From contig NW_027093986.1 of NCBI RefSeq assembly GCF_003171515.1, positions 1 through 44,273 on the forward strand: 44,273 nt of DNA, in the 5' to 3' direction. The notes under the pieces are model-generated. The model searched no databases. It was not told where the DNA came from and saw only the letters and a list, made by a program, of their open reading frames with translations. The translations under genes and the position numbers were made by a program. The stretch comes from Pyrenophora tritici-repentis. Its lineage: Eukaryota; Ascomycota; Dothideomycetes; Pleosporales; Pleosporaceae. Position 1 is the first letter of the stretch, and the number at the start of each line of letters is the position of its first letter. Shown in pieces: positions 1-9,632 of the stretch.

Positions 1-1745
1 TAGTAGGAGTAGTAATAAGAATATTAAGAGCAGTGCAAGTTACAAGGACAAGGACAAAGTAAGGACAGTAGAGATAGTAAGAGTATCAGGAGCAGCGAGA
101 ACAGAAGCCGTAGGATTGATAGCGAAGATATTAAGAGCAGCAAGGAAAGCGAAAGTAGCGAGGGTAGTAAGAGCAGCGACAAGAGGAGCGGTAGCGGCCG
201 CCGAAACCGCAGTTACCGCAGGTGGAGGAGGCGTAGGAGGTAAGGGGCAGAAGAGAGCAGTAGAGACAGCGGGAACAGCGGGGAAAGCGAGAGCAGCAAG
301 AAGGACGGGGATAGTAGAGATAGAGGAAGTGGCGAGAGCAGAAGCAGTAATAGGGAGGATTGCGGAATGCGGAGGAGTAAGAGCGGTAGGAGTAAGAGTA
401 GCAAGAGCAGGACGTAGAAGTAAGAGCCGTAGGAGCAGGAGCAGTAAGAATAGCAGGAGTAGCAAGGGTAGGAGCTTTAAAGGCGGCAGCAACGAGGGTG
501 TTACAAGCAGCGAAAATAATAGGAGCAGGGAGAGTGGTCGCAGTAAGGATAGCGATAGAAGCGAGGTTGGCGACAGCAGGGACAGTAGTAGTAGCAAGAA
601 TAGCGAGAGTAGCGAGAGCAATAGCAGTGAGAGCTAGAGCATTAAGAGTAGCAGCAATAAGAGCAGTAACCGTAGGAGTAGGCGCATTAAGAGTAAAAGC
701 TGCAGGAGTAAGAGCAGTAAGGGCGGAAATAGTAGGAGCGTAATTAGCGAGAGCAGGAGCAGCGAGGACAGCAGGAGCAGCTGGAATGGCGAGAGCAGCA
801 AGGACGGAGTGGATAGCAAGAATAGGAAGCGTAGGGGCCGCAGTGGCGATATTTGTAGAAGCGGCAGTAAACACAGGTGTAGTAGTAGCCGTAGGAGTAA
901 TAACGAGCATGTTAAAAGCAGCAAGGACGGCAGGAACAGCGGGAGTTGCAATAGTAGAACCCGTAACCGTAATTGAATAGACAGTAAGAGTGATAGTCGC
1001 GATAGAAGGAAAAGTTACAAGAATAGCAGCCGTAGCCGTGGTAGAAGCAAGAGTAATTATAATAGAGGCAAAGATAGTAACAGTAGTAAGAGTAATAAGC
1101 ACAGTAAGGGTATAGTAAGAGCAAAAGTTTAAAGAAGAGTTATTTATGTTAAAAATAAGTATGCAGGTATAAAGCAAAGAAAAGAAAGATTCGAAAAGAG
1201 AGAGTATAAAGTTGGTGAGATTCATAATCGATAGATGAGGTAGGTAAAACAGGTATAGTTTGTAGTATATATTAGATAGTGTTTAAGAAAGAAATCAAGC
1301 ATAGAATTAAGTAGGATTTAAGGATTAGGATTGTAGTAGAAGACAGAGCAAGTTATTAGGAATACATTAATAAGAAGATAGAAGAAAAGATTAAGTTTAT
1401 ATAAAAGTAGAGTCATAAGAAGAAGATATAAATAAAAAAGATATAAGAGATTATGTTTCAATAATATTAAAAAGAGATGTTAGAAAAGAAAGAAGAATAA
1501 AAGAACCCGATATAATTTAAGAGGAGTATAGTAAAGGGAATAGAAGATAGGTAGAAGAAGAAAGAGAGAGAAGATAAGGAAGTTTATAGAGAAGGACATA
1601 AGAAGCAAAAGATAAAGAGAAAGAAGGAGAAGTAAAGAAAATAGAAAGAGAAGTAAAGAAAAATAGAGCAAGTAAGAGAGAGAGATAGTAATATACAGTA
1701 GCATAGTATTATAGTTAATATAGAGTTTAATCCGCTAGTATACCG
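1..1745 (+). repeat. Purine-rich 3' tail of an off-window TLH unit
   Basis: This stretch is a near-identical copy of 21736 to about 23410, with only single-base indels, so it is the distal part of the tail that follows a TLH gene located left of the window. The plus strand is strongly purine-biased, built of AGC/GAG/AGT/AGG-like triplets up to about 1130 and A-rich (AAGA-type) after that. Bases 1737-1760 still resemble 23720-23743, but about 300 bp between them is missing here. Long open frames exist on both strands but encode only Ser/Arg/Glu or Leu/Ser low-complexity strings, and the phase drifts, so I do not call genes. Confidence 0.75.
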
Positions 1746-1856
1746 AATGTATAACGTGTGGCACTTAGTATCGAGCCAATTAGCTCTTTATGTTAGTGAT
1801 ATCGTTATGTGTAAGTTTCAGTATTGCTCCGTCTCCCAGTTTACTAGCCCTAGCCG
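1746..1856. other. Unassigned junction sequence
   Basis: This short stretch lies between the TLH tail and the 3' end of LINE copy 1. It is not purine-biased and does not match the corresponding place after tail B. It contains no (TAA)n LINE tail, so the original 3' junction of LINE 1 has been lost or rearranged. I recognise no gene. Confidence 0.4.
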
Positions 1857-2065
1857 TAGAGTCCTGTATCAGTCGCTAAGCCTAAGTTCTATGTATGATG
1901 GTCGTTGTGGAGTTTCTATGGGTCTTGTACAATTTGGGTGGTGTTTTGCGTACTCCAATTTCAGAGCTAGTCTTCCATTGGCGCGGGTGCTAAAGAGCAG
2001 TGTGGTGAATAGAAAGAGATGTAGCAGCGGGCTCTTTTAGATAAGGAAATATTGTTTTTGTAGTT

Positions 2066-5000
2066 TTATACAGTGTCTGTCTGTTCGGTGGTTTGCCCAA
2101 GGTGCCATTTTCTCGTGCCAATCCTAGTACTTGCAATAAAGGCTAGAGTAGCTTTGATGCCTGTCTTTGTTTGGAGGAGGAGTGGGAGGGTGATGGGTCT
2201 GTGTGGTATTGCTTCTTTGAGTGTATTTCGATGTGTTTTGTACTGTTTGCAATCTAGAAGTAGATGCTGTGGTGTTTGTGGTTTGTAGCATATACATAGA
2301 TTGCAGTCTCTCTTGTTGAATCTCTTAAGGTAGGAGTTGAAGTATCCATGTCCTAGCTTGAGTGAGTAGAACGCGCTCGAGATTTCTCTTGGTGTTCCCT
2401 TCGGGACTTTGATTGTTGTATGTGTGTTGAGCTTGAAGATCCTTGAGTAGGAGCTTCTGTTTTTGGTGGGCCTGTCGGTATACCTCTTGTACTCCATCAG
2501 TTGTTCTGTTTTTTGTATTTTGTTGATTTCTGTGCCTAAGTAGGCTAGGCTCGCTGTGGTCGATGTTGTTGGTCTCTCTTTAGCTGCTTCCTTTGCTAGC
2601 GTGTCGGCTTTTTCGTTGCCCTTGACGTCGTTATGTCCTGGGGCCCACTGCAGGTGGATCGATGCTTTCTTTGTCGTTATTCTCTTTGCAGCTCTGATGC
2701 ATCTTAGTAGCCACTGTTGTCCCGGGTTGTCCGATAGGTTGTTAAGCCTATGGATTGCTGCTTGGTTGTCTGCGTATACGTAGATCTCTTGGCCTTCTTG
2801 TGCCACTGTAGCCGCGTGTTCAAATGCCTGTGCTATCCCCTCTAGTTCACCGTTGTAGACTAGTTGGGAGCATCCAATGTTTGTCTTTTGAGAAAAGGTT
2901 TCTTCGTGGGTGGAGCTGTACGCTACTACACCTACGCCGATCCCTATTCCCTTGTCGTGTTGTGAGGCATCTGAGTAGATTGCGGTGAAGTTATCTCCGC
3001 TCCTTGATAGGATATAATCCGTGTGTGCAATTGCCTCTTCCTCTTTGCTCTTTTTTGATACAGTAACCTTGTAGTTAAGACTTTCCCATGGTCTGAACCT
3101 ATATGGGATTATCTTTTCTACGCTATTGTTGTCTCTCTCTGGGATTGACTTAACAATAGTGTATAGTTGTCTATGCTGGTTTGGCTTTTTGTAGCTAGCT
3201 TTGTCTGTATTTGTGATCCTTGTAATTGCTTTCTGGATTGGGTGGTTGCTGGATAGCTGGTGTGCTCTAGACGCATACTTTCGGTTGTTGGTGTTGAGTC
3301 TAATTGCAGGTGACGTAAGTCCGGATTCAATGCTTGTTGGTAGGGATGGTGACGTTCTAAACACTCCAATTATCTTTCTACACGCCAGGTTGTGCAGTGA
3401 TTGTAGGAGGCTAGTGGCGTAGCTTTGGTTCTTCCAGTATATTTGTGATCCGTAGTCTGCAACGCTTGTGACGCATGCTAGGTATAGTTGTCGTACTGCT
3501 TTTGGGGAGAGTCCTCTTTCGATGTTGGCTAGTCTCCCTAGTCTATAGAATGCTTTCCTTGCTTGGCTTACGCGTGTAGCAATATGTTCCTTGAAGGACA
3601 GTCTATTGTCTATGTGGATACCTAGCCATTTGATTGTGTCTTTCGGTTCTACAATGGTGTTGTCTGGAAGCTGTAGGCTTCTCTCTTTTCTCTCTTTCTT
3701 GGCGGTAAAGTGGATGAGCTCTGTCTTAGCTATATCGAACATAATCGCTAAGTTTTTCCCTCGGTGAGATAGTAGGCGGACTTGCTGTTCTAGTATTTTG
3801 ACATTTTTCTTTAGCGATGTTGAGGATGTCGATAGAGATAGGTCGTCAATATAGGATAGGTTGAAGCTTTGTAGTCCTGGGAAGAGGTCTCTGGTGTAGA
3901 TAAGAAAGAAGATTGGAGACACTGGGCTGCCTTGAGGTATCCCAGCTATTATCTCGGAGAATTCTTGTGTCTTATTGTCGAAGGAGAGTCTTAGCGATCT
4001 GTTTGAGAAGAAGGATTTTGTCCAAGCGATAAGACTAATTGGAAGGCCTAGCTTCTTAAGCGTTCGCAGGAATTGATTGTGTGAGACGTGGTCAAATGCT
4101 CCCTTTACGTCTAGGAAGATAGTTGATGTTATTTGGCCTTTCTGTTTCTGGTGCTGAATTTGGTCGATGAGTAGCATAGCTGCATCTATTGCAGATTTCT
4201 TGAGTCTACCCCCAATTTGGGTTGGGTGTAGTAGCTCTGTGATTTCTGCTAGATTGCTCAGCCTACTTGCGGTGATCCTCTCGTTAATCTTTCCTAAACA
4301 GCTTAATAGAGTGATAACTCTGTAGGCTTTTGGGATTGAATAGTCTGGTTTTGATGCCTTTTTAAGAACAGCTCCTGTAGCTTGTTTCCAGCATTTTGGG
4401 TGGTATCCATAGTTGAATAGGAGTGAGAAAGCTCTAAACATTGTTTGCGGTTGAGCTTTGTACGCGGCTGTGATTATGTCTTGTGTTATTGCATCTGGTC
4501 CTGGGGTGCTACTTTTGACTTGACTTGAGCATGCTCGTTCTAGTTCAGTCGTGGATAGTGCTGGCCAATCCCATCTCTTTTCCTGGTAGTTGGTGAATGT
4601 GGGCGCTTCGGTTATGGGCGGTGGTGGGAATAGCGTGTTGCGGAACGCTTGGCATTTCTTGTCGAATGATGTTTCTCCTTGTATAGGTGGAATTCTTTCG
4701 ACTTTGTTATCCTTTGTATATGCCATGGCTTTGTAGATTGACTGCGGGTCTTCCTTCTCTAGGAATTCATTCCAGTGTTTCCTTTTAGCGTCTTTGATTG
4801 CCTTGTTGTAGGTGTTTCGTGCACGTAGGAAGTCTCTTTTCTCTAGGTAGGCGTCGTGTATCGCAGTAGTTTCGAGCTTTTCTTTAAAAATCCTTCTATA
4901 GTGGGAAGTGTCTTGTCGTAGCTTTGTCAGCTCTTTGTTCCACCAAGCTTTTGGTTTTGGACCAAGTCTAGTGATAGGGATAGCTTTGTTTGCTGCAGTT

Positions 5001-5932
5001 TGGATTGCTTGAGTTATTGCTTTACCAATCTCTTCTAGCTGTTGCTCTAGCTCTGTATTGTTGCCGAGGAGGAGGTCCATTAAGTCTGCCTTTCTTGGAT
5101 CACTGATCTGGTCCATATCTTGCAAGGTTTGACTGTTTTGGATTGCCGTTTCTAGTTCTTTGTTGAAGGTGTCCCAGTTAGCCTTTGCAGTATTAAATCT
5201 GGGTTGGTTTGTCGGGTTTTCTACAAGGTCTGCGTTTGTTTGGATGGAGAATAGGAGGCCGTAGTGATCTGATCCAGTTTCAGGTATAGTCTGCCAGTCC
5301 GTAGCTTTGCTAGCCAAGTCTGGAGTGACAAGTGAGAGGTCTAGGACTGTTTCTCTAGATAGGTGTGGTCTGAAGAATGTGCCTACTCCTGGTGTGTTTA
5401 GGAGCTCTAGATCTTGTTCTTCAATCCAGTCAATAAATGGCTGTGCTCCTTGGCTCGTCGTTGGGCATAGCGGGTCCCACAATGGATGGTGCTCGTTGCT
5501 ATCTAGTACTAAAATAGAACTTGGCGGAAGCTTAGTGTTAAGTATAGCTCTGGGCAGTGTTTTTTCCCCTTCGGCGTTTGTTTGGTTGTATACGTTAAAT
5601 AGGTTAAATTGGAAATTAGAACCTTTTATTGTAATAGCCATTGCGTCTGGGTCTATTTTGAAGTCGTTTTGGGTGAATGTCTCTGCTTCTAGTGTTCTAG
5701 ATATATAAAATAGAACCCTAGGGCGGACGGGTAGGTTTGTTACTGGTAAGATCTGGATAAACGCAGTGTGATTTATGGATCTTGCTGTTGCGTAGTTGTC
5801 GTTGGTAGTTAGCCATGGCTCTTGAATTGCAATTATATCAGCTTTAAGTTCAACTGCAAGTTGCAGTGTAGACTCAGTCGCTGTAATGCTCTTGTTGAGA
5901 TTGACTTGGAGGATCCTAATGTTGTTCAACAT
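2066..5932 (-). CDS. LINE ORF2 polyprotein: AP endonuclease, reverse transcriptase, RNase H
   Basis: This intact frame of about 1288 residues is counted from the ATG that overlaps the ORF1 stop codon; an in-frame ATG also lies 48 bases upstream at 5980. An APE-type endonuclease occupies about residues 5-230 (IQEPW near 35, LDSNEHHPLWDP near 142, SDHYG near 221). The reverse transcriptase spans about 470-720, with FLDVKGAFDHV near 604, GIPQGSPVSP near 662 and the catalytic YIDD near 693. RNase H covers about 985-1115 with all four acidic positions visible (YSDAS, NGELEG, VYADNQ, KADTLAK). A Cys-Cys-His-Cys knuckle lies near 1210-1225. This is the enzyme set for target-primed reverse transcription. 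No internal stop or frameshift is present, so it could be catalytically competent. Confidence 0.94.
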   Translation of the reverse strand: MLNNIRILQVNLNKSITATESTLQLAVELKADIIAIQEPWLTTNDNYATARSINHTAFIQILPVTNLPVRPRVLFYISRTLEAETFTQNDFKIDPDAMAITIKGSNFQFNLFNVYNQTNAEGEKTLPRAILNTKLPPSSILVLDSNEHHPLWDPLCPTTSQGAQPFIDWIEEQDLELLNTPGVGTFFRPHLSRETVLDLSLVTPDLASKATDWQTIPETGSDHYGLLFSIQTNADLVENPTNQPRFNTAKANWDTFNKELETAIQNSQTLQDMDQISDPRKADLMDLLLGNNTELEQQLEEIGKAITQAIQTAANKAIPITRLGPKPKAWWNKELTKLRQDTSHYRRIFKEKLETTAIHDAYLEKRDFLRARNTYNKAIKDAKRKHWNEFLEKEDPQSIYKAMAYTKDNKVERIPPIQGETSFDKKCQAFRNTLFPPPPITEAPTFTNYQEKRWDWPALSTTELERACSSQVKSSTPGPDAITQDIITAAYKAQPQTMFRAFSLLFNYGYHPKCWKQATGAVLKKASKPDYSIPKAYRVITLLSCLGKINERITASRLSNLAEITELLHPTQIGGRLKKSAIDAAMLLIDQIQHQKQKGQITSTIFLDVKGAFDHVSHNQFLRTLKKLGLPISLIAWTKSFFSNRSLRLSFDNKTQEFSEIIAGIPQGSPVSPIFFLIYTRDLFPGLQSFNLSYIDDLSLSTSSTSLKKNVKILEQQVRLLSHRGKNLAIMFDIAKTELIHFTAKKERKERSLQLPDNTIVEPKDTIKWLGIHIDNRLSFKEHIATRVSQARKAFYRLGRLANIERGLSPKAVRQLYLACVTSVADYGSQIYWKNQSYATSLLQSLHNLACRKIIGVFRTSPSLPTSIESGLTSPAIRLNTNNRKYASRAHQLSSNHPIQKAITRITNTDKASYKKPNQHRQLYTIVKSIPERDNNSVEKIIPYRFRPWESLNYKVTVSKKSKEEEAIAHTDYILSRSGDNFTAIYSDASQHDKGIGIGVGVVAYSSTHEETFSQKTNIGCSQLVYNGELEGIAQAFEHAATVAQEGQEIYVYADNQAAIHRLNNLSDNPGQQWLLRCIRAAKRITTKKASIHLQWAPGHNDVKGNEKADTLAKEAAKERPTTSTTASLAYLGTEINKIQKTEQLMEYKRYTDRPTKNRSSYSRIFKLNTHTTIKVPKGTPREISSAFYSLKLGHGYFNSYLKRFNKRDCNLCICYKPQTPQHLLLDCKQYKTHRNTLKEAIPHRPITLPLLLQTKTGIKATLAFIASTRIGTRKWHLGQTTEQTDTV

Positions 5933-5934
5933 TA
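5930..5934 (-). promoter_or_regulatory. UAAUG stop-start overlap between ORF1 and ORF2
   Basis: On the minus strand the ORF1 stop TAA and the first ORF2 ATG share one base (TAATG). The arrangement is kept in LINE 2 (28588-28592) and LINE 3 (38971-38975). Such overlaps are known in some LINEs to couple ORF2 translation to termination of ORF1; that function is inferred here. Confidence 0.7.
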
Positions 5935-7382
5935 AAATCCTGCGGGGATGCTCTTTGTTACTGCTTGGTAGAGTTCGCACTCTTTGCTGTTTGCAAAGTG
6001 GGGCTCTTTGCAGTTACTACAGTGGGGGAGTGTATGGTTGCAGGGTTTTCCTTTTGTATTACACACTGAGCATTTGTGTGTTGTAGTTGCATGTTCTTCT
6101 CCGCACAAATTGCATGCTGGTTGGTTTCGGCATCTAGTGGCTGGGTGGCCAAATTGTTGGCAGTTTAGGCATTGGGTAGATGCTGCTATAGGCTTAAACT
6201 TTTCGGTGAAGAGAGTTTGTCCAAGGATTGTAATTCTACCACCAAGTCTGGCTGCGTCTTCGGCTGTTTTGAATGCTATTACAATAGAGCTGTTCTTCTT
6301 GTTTTGCCATTCTCTTGATATCCAGTATGGGTTGCCAGTAATTTGTAGTCCGTTGTTGTATGCTGGGATTTCTGTGTGGAGTATCTCTAGTGTCTCTGCT
6401 CCCTCCCATTCTGTTGGCACATTATGTACTACTACTTTCGTCCATGATTCTAGTAGTTGTACATTCTTTAGCTCAAACTTTTGATGCCATATATGCTTGT
6501 GTTGGACTAGGTATTCTCCTGAGTAGGTTGGAGTGGTTGTTAGAATAATATTGTTCTTTCTACTTGTTGTTACTTCCTTCACTACTGGGTCTTTGATGCC
6601 GCCCTTTGTGAACTCTTCGTTGATTAGGTCTCTAATCTGGAGTGGTGTGTGAGACGTAGGCTGGGTAAGCGTAAGGACTGCTTGGTAGTAGCTTGCTGGC
6701 TTTTTGTTTGTCTTCTTTTTGTAGACACTGTAGTCCATGTGTTTCCGTTGTTCTGGGCGGCTACGCTAGCGTATGATGTCTTGTTTTGTTGGGTGTTTTG
6801 GGTGTTTTGGGTGTTTTGGATGTTCTGGGTGTTCTGGTTGTTTGGTTTTTCTTGGTTGTTTGGGTTTTGTGGTCCAGTTGCGGCATTAACAGCTTTCTTT
6901 AGTGTCTTTGTAGCTTGTTGGGAGGCGCTTGTAAGCGTTGCAGTCTGGTACGCAAGCTGTGCTGTAAACTTCTCAGTCATTTGCTGCGTAACCCTGCCTA
7001 GTTCCGTAAAGTCTCTAAAGACGTCCAGTAGTTGTAGTAGTTTGTTTTGGGATAGATGGGATTCGGCCATAGTAGATGCTTGTAGAATTAGGTCCCTTGC
7101 CCAGAAGATTGCTTGGGTTGAGTCCTTTGCTCTTGGTTTCTTTTCTTGGCTGTTCTGGAATGGGTTTCTCTCTCTTGTAGTTATCTCTGGGGAGAATGCC
7201 GCTGGTCTTTTATTTAGTGGTGGCTGAATAATTAACCTTGGTGTTTCTTGGGTGGTCTGCTCGATGGGTGTTGTTGGGTTGTCTTGGTGCCTTTCGTCGG
7301 TCTCCATTTCGTCGTCCAGTGTGCTTGAGGTCCGGAGGTCTTCTGGTAGCTGGACTACGATAGTGTCGCTATCTGGGGCCAT
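5932..7382 (-). pseudogene. LINE ORF1, gag-like protein with zinc knuckles, one frameshift
   Basis: The nucleic-acid-binding ORF1 product starts at the ATG at 7382. It runs through a Gln/Asn/Thr-rich stretch (repeated NTQ units near 6800) and then needs a one-base frame change in an A-run (T-run on the plus strand, 6716-6720) to continue to the stop at 5932. LINE copy 3 has six A at this place and reads through, whereas copies 1 and 2 have five. The C-terminus carries three knuckle-like motifs, the first being CX2CX4HX4C (CLNCQQFGHPATRC) and the next two CX2CX3HX6C. The break could be a disabling indel, a sequencing error or a recoding site. Identity as the LINE gag is secure from order and motifs. 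Confidence 0.85.
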
Positions 7383-7415
7383 TTTAGCCTCTCTGTTGTC
7401 TTGTTGTTGTTGTTT

Positions 7416-7422
7416 CTAACCC
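7416..7422 (+). repeat. Telomere-type hexamer at the LINE 1 / TLH unit A junction
   Basis: CTAACCC, one CCCTAA-type repeat, sits where the LINE 1 5' end meets TLH unit A. The same bases occur at the start of TLH unit B (14575-14581), so the hexamer belongs to the edge of the TLH unit. Confidence 0.6.
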
Positions 7423-7813
7423 AGGGCGCTCAATGGTACGTTATAATATACCATTTTTTTGTTAGTGCTGAGAAGTACGCGTATGGCGGGTATATACTAG
7501 AACCAGGGGTTTATCCCATTAAACTTCAGGAGTACATCCCATTTTTAGTCTATAGTCGAAATTACTCCAAATTTAGACATATAACTCAGCATACGTAGAC
7601 GCACAATCTGACGAATTTACAGCGCAGCAGACTATGTGGTTCAGGAGCTTAGGGTTTGGTGTTCTTGGTTAGGGTTACGCGTCTGGGGGGTCAGGAGGTC
7701 GCGAGGCTCGGCACCCCGCCGCGCGCGCGCCGCCGGAGTAAGCACCGAGAGAGCGATCAACAGCGCGTGTATATAAGAAGCCGAGTAGAACAGGTAGGCG
7801 TCGATATTTCAAC
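7418..7813 (+). promoter_or_regulatory. TLH unit A upstream region
   Basis: These 396 bases precede the TLH start codon and are repeated essentially unchanged at 14577-14972. Visible elements are two TTAGGG hexamers (7649-7654 and 7669-7674, the second within TTAGGGTTA), a CG-rich stretch around 7715-7735 with alternating CGCG, and a TATA-like TATATAAG at 7770-7777. The TATA-like box lies 36 bases before the ATG at 7814, implying a very short 5' leader. No other gene is seen here. Confidence 0.6.
7770..7777 (+). promoter_or_regulatory. TATA-like box of TLH gene A
   Basis: TATATAAG lies 36 bases upstream of the ATG. Given usual TATA-to-start spacing, transcription would begin within about 10-15 bases of the start codon. 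The motif is conserved in unit B. Confidence 0.5.
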
Positions 7814-8779
7814 ATGTCTAAACCTAGCATCGAGTGCCAGTATTTCGAGCATGTGCCTGAGCACAGCGTAGCGGCATGCAGAGAGTGCAGATATGCAGTA
7901 TGGCCAGATCAGATTGAGGGCCATCTACAGAAGCAGCATAAGGTTAGTTACAAGGAGGCTGAGGCAGTTGGACAGCAGGTTCGCAGCTGGGCTGGGTTAG
8001 TCCAGTACCCTAGTGAGCTCGAGGTGCCGACTGGTGCTCCAAAGCCTGTGCGGCAATTGCCAGTGTATACAGACGGGATGTTATGCCAATTTGACTCCAG
8101 CTGCTGCTATTATGTAGCAAGAAGTAAGGAGGCTATACGAAAGCATTGGCGTAAGGACCATCAAGGATGGTCAGCAGGGAAGAAGCGAGGGCGGCCAAGT
8201 CGAACCAGGCAGAAGAGCGTGCAGGCACATATGGATAAGGGGTACCGGCTGGTCCATTGCCAGCGATTATTCAGCAGCCGGCATGGATCGCAGTACTTTG
8301 AGGTCCAGGCACCCAGCCAGGATGGAGAAGGCCCCGAAATCGTGCCCGTAGACGGGGCAGCAGCATGGGCGCGAGTGGGCGAGCAGATGGCCAAGGCGTG
8401 GGCAGACATCGAGAAGCGGGCGCAGACGACGATCCAGGAGGGCGAGCGCGACGAGGTGAACCCATGGCTGGAGCGGACGCAGTGGTTGCCGTACCTAGTG
8501 GGCATGGAGAGGCCGGATTTGTTAGCGTGCATCGAGGAGCCCGTGGCAGAGCCAGATGCCAGGCAGGAGCAGCAGGCCGAGCCGGTGGAAGCAGCGATTT
8601 GGGCAGCCATGGATGGATTGGCGCGGTTCAGCCAGGCATCCATTATTGACCGGATTGGCGTGTTTATACGGTTGGAGGCAATTCGCACAGAGATGCACCA
8701 AACCCGGTTCCAGCCGTTACAGCCGTACAGACTCCGCAACAATCAATCGATCGACATGATTGATTCCTATATAGGTTAA
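7814..8779 (+). CDS. TLH A N-terminal fragment with OrsD-like zinc fingers
   Basis: This open frame starts at the native TLH ATG and encodes 321 residues, the last 16 or so read from MITE 1. It has two C2H2-like units: CRECRYAVW followed by His37 and His42, and Cys91/Cys97 with His111/His116, followed by a basic KKRGRPSR patch. The pattern resembles the OrsD (DUF3505-type) region often found fused to fungal RecQ-like proteins. If translated alone it would be a putative DNA-binding fragment. An identical frame lies at 14973-15938. Confidence 0.6.
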   Translation: MSKPSIECQYFEHVPEHSVAACRECRYAVWPDQIEGHLQKQHKVSYKEAEAVGQQVRSWAGLVQYPSELEVPTGAPKPVRQLPVYTDGMLCQFDSSCCYYVARSKEAIRKHWRKDHQGWSAGKKRGRPSRTRQKSVQAHMDKGYRLVHCQRLFSSRHGSQYFEVQAPSQDGEGPEIVPVDGAAAWARVGEQMAKAWADIEKRAQTTIQEGERDEVNPWLERTQWLPYLVGMERPDLLACIEEPVAEPDARQEQQAEPVEAAIWAAMDGLARFSQASIIDRIGVFIRLEAIRTEMHQTRFQPLQPYRLRNNQSIDMIDSYIG

Positions 8780-8855
8780 AGAGTTACTTTATTAGGCAGC
8801 CTTTAACCTAGATAGGAATCAATCATGCCGATCCGATTGATTGTTGCGGAGTCTG
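8728..8855. mobile_element. MITE 1 in TLH A (hAT-type, 128 bp)
   Basis: A fold-back element with ends CAGACTCCGCAACAATC, flanked by the 8-bp duplication CAGCCGTA (8720-8727 and 8856-8863). The imperfect inverted repeats cover nearly half the element each. Non-autonomous, no coding capacity. The 8-bp duplication and CAG terminus point to the hAT superfamily. Confidence 0.92.
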
Positions 8856-9632
8856 CAGCCGTATATGGACAAGAACGCCATTGTCAAGCACACACGACCG
8901 TGGCAGCAGATGTTAATGTTTTTTGCACGCACACAGAAAGAGCACGGGTGGAAGAGCCCCAAGTATCGGTTTACGCGCCGGCAGCGAGAGGCATGGGAGG
9001 TGTTAATCGAACAGGCAAAGCGGAGCATAGAGGGAGACGAAGAAGATGAAGCCGAGGATATGGACGAAGAGAGAGAAGAGCTGGACGAGGAGATGATGGA
9101 CGACATAGACGAGGCGATAGAGGTAGCTGAGGAAGAGCCAGGTCAGGGAGAAGGCCCCGAGCCTAAGAAGTTGTCTAAGATACAGAAAGCGTGTTTGGAG
9201 TTTTGCATTGCATTACTTAACCACCGCATCACCCGTAGAGAGTATGACAGCCCGCTGGTGTGCGCGTTGGCGGTGCTGGGCGTCAAGGAGGACGGATGGA
9301 AGGGGCCGGAGCAGTACCCGCCGATATTATCGGCGGTGATCAAGATCGCTCGGTTTATGGTCGTGCAGAAGGGACTAGAAATGTCAGGGCCCGAGGAGGA
9401 TAGCGGCGATGAGACAGACGACGACTTAGATGACAGCGCGTACGAGAGCGGGCCAAGCCAGCGACGGCGTCCCAAGGGGTGTTTGCAGTTAGTGCAGAAG
9501 ATGATGGACCGGTTCATGGTGCGCGGCAGCCATAGCCCCATGCAGTGGATGTTGGATTTGCGGACGTATGGATTGAAGATCCATTACAACACTACAACCC
9601 GCGGGCATGTAGAGTGGACGAACGGCGACGAG

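Larger units (their letters stand above)
1857..7417 (-). mobile_element. LINE copy 1 (non-LTR retrotransposon, APE-RT-RNase H type)
   Basis: This is the best preserved of three copies. In sense orientation it has a short 5' leader beginning AGAAACAACAACAAC, ORF1 (gag-like with zinc knuckles), ORF2 (endonuclease, reverse transcriptase, RNase H) and a 3' UTR. The same 5' terminus is found in copy 3, so this copy is probably 5' complete. Its 3' end is damaged: about 20 bp forming one arm of the terminal hairpin is deleted and the (TAA)n tail seen in the other copies is absent. The 5' end abuts a telomere-type hexamer at the start of TLH unit A. The RNase H domain and the TAA tail fit the Tad1/I group of LINEs, but the clade is not settled. 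Confidence 0.93.

Noticed and set aside
40..1225. Long open frames on both strands of the purine-rich tails (also 13100-14500 and 19986-22860)
   Set aside because: They encode only Leu/Ser/Ala or Ser/Arg/Glu low-complexity strings, overlap each other in several frames and drift in phase. They are a consequence of the base composition.
5307..7227. Plus-strand Cys/Phe/Val-rich frames opposite LINE ORF1 and ORF2 (and equivalents in the other LINE copies)
   Set aside because: Antisense shadows of the LINE coding strand, conserved only because the LINE is.
8725..8858. MITE 1 acting as an intron
   Set aside because: GTACAG at 8725 with an AG at 8851 would restore the frame, but the acceptor would be GAG. 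The proper CAG at 8857 gives the wrong frame, no clear branch site is seen, and MITE 2 has no comparable donor, so the gene would stay broken anyway.
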